Source of the DNA: Streptomyces eurythermus
GTDB lineage: Bacteria > Actinomycetota > Actinomycetes > Streptomycetales > Streptomycetaceae
DNA: 64,000 nucleotides
Assembly (NCBI RefSeq): GCF_014649115.1
Contig: NZ_BMSK01000004.1
Span: 62,001-126,000, forward strand
Direction of reading: 5' to 3'
The notes under the pieces are model-generated. The model did no database searches. It saw only the letters and a list, made by a program, of their open reading frames with translations, and was not told where the DNA came from. Shown piece by piece: positions 25,781 through 32,693 of this stretch (position 1 is the stretch's first letter; the number at the start of each line of letters is the position of its first letter). The position numbers and the translations under genes are program-made.

Positions 25781-27112
25781 TCAGCTCCGGCCGGGCTTCA
25801 TCTGTCGCGCCCGGTCGTACAGCTCGGCTGCCCCAGGGTGGCGAAGGTGGGGCCGGATGAGTCGGCGCATGTTCGCCATGCGTTCGTCGGCACGGCCCGA
25901 GTGAACGAGAGGGTAGTCGTCCAGGGCTTCGTGCCAGGTCTTGACGGCCTCTTCGAGGTGTCCCACCTGAAGCTGACGTTCGGCCAGCAGGGCACGCATC
26001 CTGACGTTTCCTCGCCGGTATACGGCGAAACGGAGCCGGTTGCTCTCCTGTAGGGATTCGATCGATCCGTGTATGTCGCCCAGCTCGTAACGAACCTGCG
26101 CAATGTGGTAATTAAGCGCGGCCGGATCGTACGAGCCGAGGGGCTTGCCCCTGCTCTCGGCCCGGTCCATAGCGGCTTCGGCTTCCCGGATGCGCCGCAT
26201 GGCAGTTGTCCGGTCCCCTTCCTGCGCTGCGGCGTGAGCCTGTTGCCCGGTCAGGAAGGCCAGCATGCGGGGGCCGGCTTTCGGCGAAGCGACGGCTGCC
26301 GAATCGGCCAGCTCCATGGCTCGTCGGCCGTGACCGAGGTCGACGGCCTGAACGCTCATCCCCCTGAGTGTGGTGCAGTAAGTCAGGTGATCCTCGGCGG
26401 CCCCCGCCAGTTCGAGGGCCTTCAGGTAGTACTTCTGCGCCAGGCCGTGAAGCCCTTCGTCAACGGCCATGTACCCCGTGAGGTAGCACAGATCGGAAGC
26501 GGCGGACAGCATCGCTTTCCGTACGTCTTCGGGGGCGTCCGCCCGAAGGTAGGGCGCAACGGTGTTCACGAGGAATGAGGCGGCCAACGGGCGCGCTGTG
26601 CGGCCCCCGAATTGGTCGTCCAGCTCCGACACCTTCTCGGTCATCTGAACGACCATGTCGACTTCGCCGAATCCGATGCGAAGCCCTTTGCCCTTCTTCA
26701 CGGCCTCGGCTCGACCTACGACGTCCGGCCATCCGGGAATCGTGAGCGCAACGGAGTAGAGCCCGGCCCCGAGGACGCTTCGGCGGGACGGATCCATGTC
26801 AGCCCTTCCGAGATCTACCAACCCTTCAACGGTACTTGATGGGGATGGCAGACCGTGCGGGACAGGGAGGCCGGCTTCGGCGTGCGTGACCTGGCGACCG
26901 AGGCGGCGGGAGAGGGCTTCCAGGATCAGCGGTCGTACCTTCTCCACGGGCGTGTGCCCACCGAGCCACTTACTGACATTGCTCTTGTCGCTCCGAACGG
27001 CCACCGCAGCTTCGCCCCCGGCCCGGTTGACCGCCGTGGCCAACTGCCCAAGGGTCCAGCCGGCTTCCGCGAGAAGGCGCTTCAACCCCTCGTTCGGTCG
27101 CCGCTCGGTCAT
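25781..27112 (-). CDS. XRE-type helix-turn-helix regulator with TPR-like C-terminal region
   Basis: About 443 residues. The N-terminal part (LLAEAGWTLGQLATAVNRAGG ending near SNVSKWLGGHTP) is a helix-turn-helix of the kind found in large Streptomyces regulators. The rest is mostly helical repeats, for example GLAQKYYLKALELAGAAEDH and AMELADSAAVASPKAGPRM, which look like TPR units for sensing a peptide or partner. ATG 27112 with GGGAGTGGGG upstream is preferred to the upstream in-frame start. It is divergent from the small-ORF/radical SAM operon, 110 bases away, and is its likely regulator. Confidence 0.85.
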   Translation of the reverse strand: MTERRPNEGLKRLLAEAGWTLGQLATAVNRAGGEAAVAVRSDKSNVSKWLGGHTPVEKVRPLILEALSRRLGRQVTHAEAGLPVPHGLPSPSSTVEGLVDLGRADMDPSRRSVLGAGLYSVALTIPGWPDVVGRAEAVKKGKGLRIGFGEVDMVVQMTEKVSELDDQFGGRTARPLAASFLVNTVAPYLRADAPEDVRKAMLSAASDLCYLTGYMAVDEGLHGLAQKYYLKALELAGAAEDHLTYCTTLRGMSVQAVDLGHGRRAMELADSAAVASPKAGPRMLAFLTGQQAHAAAQEGDRTTAMRRIREAEAAMDRAESRGKPLGSYDPAALNYHIAQVRYELGDIHGSIESLQESNRLRFAVYRRGNVRMRALLAERQLQVGHLEEAVKTWHEALDDYPLVHSGRADERMANMRRLIRPHLRHPGAAELYDRARQMKPGRS

Positions 27113-27222
27113 GCCCCACTCCCGAACTTTCCACGCTTTCAACTCGCGCTGACTCCCCAACAGTACCGCTGCGAGTCACAGCTTGGTTACGTAGGGCGAC
27201 AACGTCAGTGAGAGGTCATGGC

Positions 27223-27435
27223 ATGTCTGCACAACAGGTAGCTGAAGCGCCCCCCTCGAACCGGTTGCCGTCGAGGGGTGCCGGGTCTGTGCGGTCAACT
27301 CGCGGTCTCGGGCGATCGCTCGGGACGCGGGTGTGCCCACGGCCGTGGCGTACTTGCAACGCGGAGATCAGGAACCATCCGCACCGGTCGCCCATCGTTC
27401 GCCGCCCGCTCCGCGCGCTGGGGATCGCCGTATGA
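27223..27435 (+). CDS. Small hypothetical protein, first of four overlapping short ORFs; middle part out of frame
   Basis: 70 residues from ATG 27223, with GAGAGG upstream. The final part CNAEIRNHPHRSP looks natural. The middle is more protein-like in the neighbouring frame, where it reads EGCRVCAVNSRSRAIARDAG, resembling small CxxC proteins of Streptomyces. Two compensating indels, one near the C-run 27250-27255 and one near 27353, would explain this. The stop forms ATGA with the next ORF. No function is known. Confidence 0.5.
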   Translation: MSAQQVAEAPPSNRLPSRGAGSVRSTRGLGRSLGTRVCPRPWRTCNAEIRNHPHRSPIVRRPLRALGIAV

Positions 27436-27617
27436 CGGCCCCCGTTGCGGTCAAGGTGGATCACGCACCGGTCGACGGTCGTCCCATCTACGCAGCTCTC
27501 GACAAGGTGCGCCCAGCGGCCGTCATCCCCGGCGGCTCCACCAGCGTGCGTAATCACAGCGAGCAGATCGGCAACCACCCCCACCGGCGCGCCACCGACT
27601 GGAAGGCGGCACGGTGA
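27432..27617 (+). CDS. Small hypothetical protein, second of the overlapping chain
   Basis: 61 residues, with ATG 27432 overlapping the previous stop as ATGA. The sequence is basic and contains VDGRPIYAALDKVRPAAVIP and GNHPHRRATDW. The NHPHR string also occurs in the preceding ORF. The stop overlaps the GTG of the next ORF. Coding status rests mainly on the four-base overlaps and the reasonable composition; no family is recognised. Confidence 0.45.
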   Translation: MTAPVAVKVDHAPVDGRPIYAALDKVRPAAVIPGGSTSVRNHSEQIGNHPHRRATDWKAAR

Positions 27618-27808
27618 TGCGGCCCGGTGGCGTGACAGTTGAGGACTTGCTGGACGCTTGGCTGTACGAAGCCAATCCGGTGCCCGGTTGTGAGAATTGT
27701 TCCGCCGAGAAGCGCAAGCTCGACCAGGCCGTGGCCGCCGGCGACCGGCCCGCCCGATTCGCGGCGGCCCAGAGCATCCGGCGGTGCAGACACGGAACCG
27801 GGGCGTGA
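27614..27808 (+). CDS. Small CxxC protein, third of the overlapping chain
   Basis: 64 residues, starting at GTG 27614 or ATG 27617. After DLLDAWLYEANPVPGC comes CENC, then a helical region rich in Ala and Arg (AEKRKLDQAVAAGD, AAAQSIRRCRHG). The spacing CxxC, charged helix, AGD, IRRxxHG matches the hidden middle frame of the first ORF, so the two may be paralogues. The CxxC could bind metal. It ends in a GTGA overlap with the next ORF. Confidence 0.6.
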   Translation: MMRPGGVTVEDLLDAWLYEANPVPGCENCSAEKRKLDQAVAAGDRPARFAAAQSIRRCRHGTGA

Positions 27809-28026
27809 CCACCGCCCCGGAACGCCCCCGGAAGAAACGCCGTGCTGGCCGACGACCGTTCGACCACCCTCGGCCGGTCCACTTCGGCGAGTGGTGGGAC
27901 TCCATGGCGACCAGTGCTCGGGATCGCGCTGACCTTCGCGGTCTGCGCAACGACCCTGGAACGTGGCCGTCGATGAGCCTCACCTCATCACCTACCGCAC
28001 CCTCTGAACTCCCCTTACGGGCGTGA
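27805..28026 (+). CDS. Small hypothetical protein, fourth of the overlapping chain
   Basis: 73 residues from GTG 27805, overlapping the previous stop. A very basic start (PERPRKKRRAGRRPFDHP) is followed by VHFGEWWDSMATSARDRADL and a Ser/Thr/Pro-rich tail ending ELPLRA. It lies 114 bases before the radical SAM gene. It could be a DNA-binding partner, or its tail could be a modified peptide; neither is shown by sequence alone. Confidence 0.45.
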   Translation: MTTAPERPRKKRRAGRRPFDHPRPVHFGEWWDSMATSARDRADLRGLRNDPGTWPSMSLTSSPTAPSELPLRA

Positions 28027-28047
28027 CGATCCGCCGGTAAGGGGCAA

Positions 28048-28090
28048 TCCGCCCCGGTTGTGCGCCAGGGGGCCGCGTGGCCGGGGCGGA
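28048..28090 (+). promoter_or_regulatory. Hairpin ahead of the radical SAM gene
   Basis: TCCGCCCCGG at 28048-28057 pairs perfectly with 28081-28090, leaving a 23-base loop, within the 114-base gap between the small ORFs and the radical SAM gene. It ends 50 bases before the start codon. It could act as an attenuator or as a processing or stability element separating expression of the two parts. Confidence 0.45.
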
Positions 28091-28140
28091 ATCCACCGCA
28101 ACACCTCTGTTCGGCAACGACCAACCAGAGAGGTACGCAC

Positions 28141-29055
28141 ATGACCGCCATCGCGGAGAAACCACTCATCAAGATCACCACTACCACCGGCTTCGTATGG
28201 CTGGACCTCACTCGGAAGTGTCAGCTCGACTGCGGCCACTGCCACAACGACTCGGGGCCGACCGGGACGCACGGCACCATGACCGCCCAGGACTGGAGGC
28301 GCGTACTCGACGAGACCGCCGCAGCCGGCATTCCCCGCGTTCAGTTCACCGGGGGTGAAGTCACCCTGCACCCCGACGCGCCCGCCTTGGTCGACCACGC
28401 CCTGACCCTCGGCCTGGCCGTCGAGGTCTACAGCAACATGGTGCACCTGAACGCCGACTGGTGGATGCTGCTCCAGCGAGACGGCGTCAGCCTGGCGACC
28501 TCGTACTACGGCTCCGAAGTCGCACACAACACAGTCACGCGGCGGAACAGCCACGCGCGAACGCGGGCGAACATCGCGAGGGCGGTGAGGGAGGGTATCC
28601 CGATCCGCGTCTCCGTGATCGTCTCCGATCCTGCCGATACAGGCGACGGCGTGCGGCAGGAGCTGACGGGCCTCGGCGTCAAGAACGTGCGCGTCGACCA
28701 CGTCCGACCCTTCGGCCGTGCGGCGAACGGGCAGCAGCCGTGCGCCGACGGCTTGTGCGGACGGTGCGGGGACGGGCGGGCGTCCGTCGGCCCGGACGGC
28801 AAGGTGTCGCCGTGCGTGTTCTCCACCTGGATGGGCGTGGGGAACGTTCACGACGCGCCGTTCGACGCTATTCTCGGCGGCCCCGAGATGGCGCAGGCCA
28901 ACGCGGTCATCCGGCAGGCGACGCGCGGCGTTTCCCCCTCTCGTGGCTGTGGCCCGGACAGCCCGTGCGGTCCGGACAACGAAAGCGACGAGGGCCCCGA
29001 CAACGGAGAATGCACCCCCGGTTTTCCGGGCAGTTCGTGTTCCCCGAGGAACTGA
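28141..29055 (+). CDS. Radical SAM protein with SPASM-like region and Cys-rich acidic tail
   Basis: 304 residues. The 4Fe-4S site is CQLDCGHC (CxxxCxxC) after VWLDLTRK, followed by the GGE motif in FTGGEVTLHPDAP. A second Cys cluster (PCADGLCGRCGDG and VSPCVF) looks like a SPASM or twitch auxiliary site. The C-terminus is unusual: CGPDSPCGPDN, an acidic stretch, then ECTPGFPGSSCSPRN. Such enzymes often modify peptides or small metabolites. ATG 28141 has AGAGAGGT upstream. A phosphotransferase gene follows after seven bases, so the two are co-transcribed. The substrate is unknown. Confidence 0.88.
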   Translation: MTAIAEKPLIKITTTTGFVWLDLTRKCQLDCGHCHNDSGPTGTHGTMTAQDWRRVLDETAAAGIPRVQFTGGEVTLHPDAPALVDHALTLGLAVEVYSNMVHLNADWWMLLQRDGVSLATSYYGSEVAHNTVTRRNSHARTRANIARAVREGIPIRVSVIVSDPADTGDGVRQELTGLGVKNVRVDHVRPFGRAANGQQPCADGLCGRCGDGRASVGPDGKVSPCVFSTWMGVGNVHDAPFDAILGGPEMAQANAVIRQATRGVSPSRGCGPDSPCGPDNESDEGPDNGECTPGFPGSSCSPRN

Positions 29056-29062
29056 GCGGCAT

Positions 29063-29863
29063 ATGAACGCAGATACTCCAGAGTCCGAGATCCTTCCGCT
29101 CATCCGACGGCACACAGGCGAGGTCAGCGGCATCCGGCGGACCGAGCGGGGCTTCAGCTCGGACCTGACCGCCCTTGTGGACTGCGAGAAGGGAGTGTTC
29201 TTCGTCAAGGCGGTCCGCAACCGTGCAGGGGGGCGGCGTACGTCGCTGATCCGGGAGCAGATGATCAATGACTACACGAGCCCGCTCGCGCCACCCCTGC
29301 TCTGGGAGGTCGAAGACGACTGGCTGGTCCTGGGCTTCGAGGCGGTTCGGGCGCGGACGGCGGATCTCGCGCCCGGCTCCCCGGACGTGCCGAAGGTGGT
29401 CGATCTCGTCTGCCGGATCGGGGAATTGCCCCTCCCCCCGGTCGCCGAGCACTGGACCGAGACCCGGTGGGACCGCTTCACGGCAGACCCCGCCGAGGCG
29501 TCGTTGTTCCGGGGTGACTCCCTGCTGCACACGGACATCAACCCGGACAACTTCCTGATCGGCTCCACGCGGAGCTGGGTGGTGGACTGGGCATGGCCCA
29601 CCAGGGGCGCGGGATTCATCGACGTCGCCCTCCTGGTCGTGCAGCTCATCGCGGCCGGCCACGATCCGGGCCACGCCGAGCGGTACGCCACACAGTGCCG
29701 TGCGTGGCGGCAGGCTCAGCCCGGGGCAGTGGACGCCTTCGCGGCGGCCGGCCTGCGCATGCACCGGTCCTACGCGGAGCGCAACCCGGATGCCGAGTGG
29801 CTGAACGCCATGGTCGCCGCCTGCCAGGCGTGGACGGATCATCGCGGAATCGTCGTCGGCTGA
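29063..29863 (+). CDS. APH-fold phosphotransferase (aminoglycoside/choline kinase-like)
   Basis: 266 residues from ATG 29063. The Brenner motif HTDINPDNFLI and the metal site VVDWAWPTRG show an APH-type kinase. FFVKAVRN is the likely ATP-binding Lys strand. Proteins of this fold phosphorylate antibiotics, sugars, choline, homoserine or other small molecules. Close coupling with the radical SAM gene suggests that it acts on, or gives resistance to, the product of that enzyme. There is no reason to assign an aminoglycoside substrate. The frame is open upstream but overlaps the radical SAM gene. Confidence 0.82.
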   Translation: MNADTPESEILPLIRRHTGEVSGIRRTERGFSSDLTALVDCEKGVFFVKAVRNRAGGRRTSLIREQMINDYTSPLAPPLLWEVEDDWLVLGFEAVRARTADLAPGSPDVPKVVDLVCRIGELPLPPVAEHWTETRWDRFTADPAEASLFRGDSLLHTDINPDNFLIGSTRSWVVDWAWPTRGAGFIDVALLVVQLIAAGHDPGHAERYATQCRAWRQAQPGAVDAFAAAGLRMHRSYAERNPDAEWLNAMVAACQAWTDHRGIVVG

Positions 29864-30014
29864 CGGGTGCGGAGGAAAGCCCCACGCCGGAGCCGAGGTG
29901 TCCGACGCTGTGCCAGGACTGATCACCGTTCACGGGATGCCGGTTGCGGCGGAACTCCCGGCTGATGTGGAGGGCTGCGGCCCGGCTCGGCCGCGATGGT
30001 CCGGACGGCGGCCT

Positions 30015-30992
30015 TCAGGCCACGGCGGGAGTGCCGGGCCTGCCCGTCTGGCCGTGCCTGCTGAACTGCGCCCGGTACGCGCTCGGGGTGAGGCCGGTGC
30101 GGCGGACCAGGTGGGCGCGCAGGGAGTCGGCGGTGCCCAGGCCGCAGGCGGCGGCCACCTGGTCCATGGGCAGCCGGGTGGTCTCCAGCAGCTCCTTCGC
30201 CCGCTCGATGCGCTGGTGCAGCAGCCACTGCAACGGGCTGACCCCGCTCTCCGCCTGGAACCGGCGGGTGAGGGTGCGTACCGAGACACCGGCGTGCCGG
30301 GCCAGGTCGGTCAGGGTGAGCGGCTTGTCCAGGTTGCGCATCGCCCAGCCCCGGGTGTCGGCGCAGGCGGTGCCGCGCTCGGGCGGCAGCGGGGTCTGGG
30401 TGAACTGGGTCTGCCCGCCGGGCCGGACCGGCGCGACCAGGGCGAGCCGGGCGACCTCGTTGGCGACGGCGGCGCCGTAGTCGGTGCGGACGATGTGCAG
30501 GCACAGGTCGATCCCGGCGGCGTAGCCGGAGGCGGTCAGCAACGGGCCGTCCTGGACGAACAGGACATCGCCCTGGAGGTCGATGTCGGGGTGGCGGCGG
30601 CGCAGCTCCCCGGCCTGCGCCCAGTAGGTGGTGGCCTTGCGGCCCTTGAGCAGGCCCGCCTCGGCGAGCGAGAAGGCGCCGGAGCAGATGGAGGCGATGC
30701 GCTTGCCCGCCGCCGCGGCCTCGCGCAGCGCCTCGACCACCCGCGGGTCCGGGGTCAGGGGCCGGCCGGTGCCCGCAACGATCACGGTGTGCGCCTCGCG
30801 CAGCGCCTCCAGGCCGTGGGGCACGTACAGGTCCAGCGTGCCGGTGGTGGGCATGGGGCCGGACTCGGGCGCGCAGATCACGACCTCGTAGCCCGGCTCG
30901 CCGTCGACCCGCACCTTGTCGAAGAGCAGCTCGGGGATGGCGAGGTTGAACATCGACACGGGCGGGGACGCGACGACGGCGACACGCAGCAT
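30015..30992 (-). CDS. AraC-family regulator with DJ-1/PfpI-like N-terminal domain
   Basis: 325 residues. The first 170 or so form a GATase1-like domain (VAVVASPPVSMFNLAIPELLF, and the elbow ICSGAFSLAEAGLL with its Cys), as in FtrA-type regulators. Two AraC helix-turn-helix units follow (LTLTDLARHAGVSVRTLTRRF and PMDQVAAACGLGTADSLRAHL). ATG 30992 has GGAGGTTCTGG upstream. It is divergent from an MFS exporter by 70 bases and probably controls it. Confidence 0.88.
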   Translation of the reverse strand: MLRVAVVASPPVSMFNLAIPELLFDKVRVDGEPGYEVVICAPESGPMPTTGTLDLYVPHGLEALREAHTVIVAGTGRPLTPDPRVVEALREAAAAGKRIASICSGAFSLAEAGLLKGRKATTYWAQAGELRRRHPDIDLQGDVLFVQDGPLLTASGYAAGIDLCLHIVRTDYGAAVANEVARLALVAPVRPGGQTQFTQTPLPPERGTACADTRGWAMRNLDKPLTLTDLARHAGVSVRTLTRRFQAESGVSPLQWLLHQRIERAKELLETTRLPMDQVAAACGLGTADSLRAHLVRRTGLTPSAYRAQFSRHGQTGRPGTPAVA

Positions 30993-31062
30993 GGCCAGAA
31001 CCTCCGGATGCATGGCATTCAGGCCACTACTGTATGCCCGAGATGACCAGCACCATGGCCGC

Positions 31063-32439
31063 ATGCCGAACGCCAAGACTCTGACCACCCCTCAACTGAC
31101 CGGCCCCGACGAGGAAACGGGCACCGCGCCCGTACTCACCCTCGTGGCGGCCATCCTCGGGACCGCCCTGATCACCCTGGACTCGACGATCGTGACCGTC
31201 GCCCTCCCGGCGATCGGCTCCTCCCTCGGCGGCGGGATGTCCGGGCTCCAGTGGGTGGTGGACTCCTACACCCTCGCCCTGGCCGCGCTCATGCTGTCCA
31301 CGGGCGCCTTCGCGGACCGGGCCGGGGCGAGTCGCGCGTACGCCCTGGGCGTCACGGTGTTCACGCTCGCCTCGGCGGCCTGCGGGCTCGCGCCGGGCCT
31401 GCCGGCGCTGATCGGCGCGCGGACGGTGCAGGGGGCGGCGGCGGCCGTGGTGCTGCCCGCCTCGCTGGCCCTGGTGCGCCAGGCCTACCCGGATCCGGCC
31501 CGGCGCGGCCGGGCGGTGGCCACCTGGGCGGCGGGCGGCTCGACGGCGCTGGCCCTCGGTCCGGTGGCGGGCGGAGTGCTGACCACCTGGTGGGACTGGC
31601 GGGCGATCTTCTTCGTCAATCTGCCGCTGGGCATCGCGGCGCTGGTCCTGCTGGTACGCGCCCCCCGCTCGGCGCGCCGCCCGGCCCCGCTGGACCTGCC
31701 GGGCCAGGCGACGGCCGTGCTCGCCCTGACCGCGCTGACGTTCGCGGTGATCGAGGGCGGTACGGCGGGCCTCGTCTCCGGTGCCGTGGCCGTGGCCGCC
31801 GCCGTCGGGTTCGTACGGATCGAGACGCGGCGGCCGCACCCGGTGGTGCCGCTCGGCCTGTTCCGCGACCGGACGGTGCGGCTGGCCGTGGCCACAGGGT
31901 CGGCGGCCAGTGTGGCGTTCTACGGGATGGTCTTCCTGTTCTCGCTGTTCTTCCAGCAGGTGCAGGGCCGTTCGGCGCTCGCCGCCGGGCTGCTGTTCCT
32001 GCCCATGACGGGGGTGATCGCGACGACGAACGTGGTGTCCGGCCGGCTCGCGGGGCGCTACGGCGCCCGGGTGCCGCTGCTGGCCGGGCAGGCGCTCGCG
32101 GTGGCGGGCCTGCTGACCCTGTTCACCGTGGACGCCGGCACCCCGGCCGCGGTGGTGGCCGTGCTGCTGGTGCCGATGGCCGTCGGTGTCGCGCTGGCCA
32201 TCCCGGCCCTGACCGCGGTGCTGCTGGACGCCGTGCCGGCCGAGCGGGCGGGGGTGGCCGCCGGGGTGCTCAACGCGGCCCGGCAGGTGTCCGGCGGACT
32301 CGGGATCGCGGTGTTCGGCGCCCTGGTGGACGGCGGTTTCACGGCCGGGCTGCGGGCGAGCCTGACCGTGGCGGCGGTCCTGCTCGCCGTGACGTTCCTG
32401 CTGGGCTGCCGCCGGGTCACCGCTCCAACCGCCCGCTGA
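31063..32439 (+). CDS. MFS transporter, DHA2 (14-helix) drug-exporter type
   Basis: 458 residues, many hydrophobic helices. Motif C-type LDSTIVTVALPAIG in helix 1, the sequence WVVDSYTLALAALML and motif A region GAFADRAGASRA place it in the DHA2 drug:H+ antiporter family. The likely role is export of toxic compounds. The start is ATG 31063; the frame upstream overlaps the divergent regulator. Its last bases form the first unit of the tandem array at 32423-32660. Confidence 0.87.
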   Translation: MPNAKTLTTPQLTGPDEETGTAPVLTLVAAILGTALITLDSTIVTVALPAIGSSLGGGMSGLQWVVDSYTLALAALMLSTGAFADRAGASRAYALGVTVFTLASAACGLAPGLPALIGARTVQGAAAAVVLPASLALVRQAYPDPARRGRAVATWAAGGSTALALGPVAGGVLTTWWDWRAIFFVNLPLGIAALVLLVRAPRSARRPAPLDLPGQATAVLALTALTFAVIEGGTAGLVSGAVAVAAAVGFVRIETRRPHPVVPLGLFRDRTVRLAVATGSAASVAFYGMVFLFSLFFQQVQGRSALAAGLLFLPMTGVIATTNVVSGRLAGRYGARVPLLAGQALAVAGLLTLFTVDAGTPAAVVAVLLVPMAVGVALAIPALTAVLLDAVPAERAGVAAGVLNAARQVSGGLGIAVFGALVDGGFTAGLRASLTVAAVLLAVTFLLGCRRVTAPTAR

Positions 32440-32660
32440 ACCACCGGGGCAGGCGGGCCACCGCACCAGCCGCCCGCAGAACCCCAGGGCAAGCGGGCCA
32501 CCGCACCAGCCATCCACCGAACCACCAGGGCAAGCGGGCCACCGCACCAGCCATCCACCGAACCACCAGGACAGGCGAGCCACCACTCCAGCCGCCCGCA
32601 GAACCCCAGGGCAAGCGGGCCACCACTCCAGCCGCCCGCCGATCCACCGGAACCGGCGGG
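32423..32660. repeat. Tandem array of 40-43 bp units between convergent genes
   Basis: Five complete units start at 32423, 32466, 32506, 32547 and 32588, followed by a partial sixth. Two subtypes occur: one with CCAGCCGCCCGCAGAACCCC, the other with CCAGCCATCCACCGAACCAC. Both are followed by AGGGCAAGCGGGCCACC or close variants. The first unit contains the end and stop codon of the MFS gene. The same core recurs at 32699-32730 over the end of the convergent dehydrogenase gene. There are no unique spacers, so it is not a CRISPR array. Confidence 0.92.
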
Positions 32661-32693
32661 ACGCGCGAAATCGCTACAGCCGCGCCCGGCGGA

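Noticed and set aside
24276..29863. Integrative element or prophage
   Set aside because: No integrase, relaxase, replication or phage gene, no tRNA and no flanking direct repeats were seen.
29063..29863. Aminoglycoside resistance gene
   Set aside because: Only the general APH-fold motifs are present; many kinases of small metabolites share them, and the partner is a radical SAM enzyme.
29864..30014. Possible small gene between the kinase and AraC genes
   Set aside because: Short open frames exist but none has a ribosome-binding site or recognisable sequence; nothing else was seen.
32423..32660. CRISPR-like array
   Set aside because: The units are contiguous with no unique spacers, vary internally and begin inside a coding gene; no cas genes are present.
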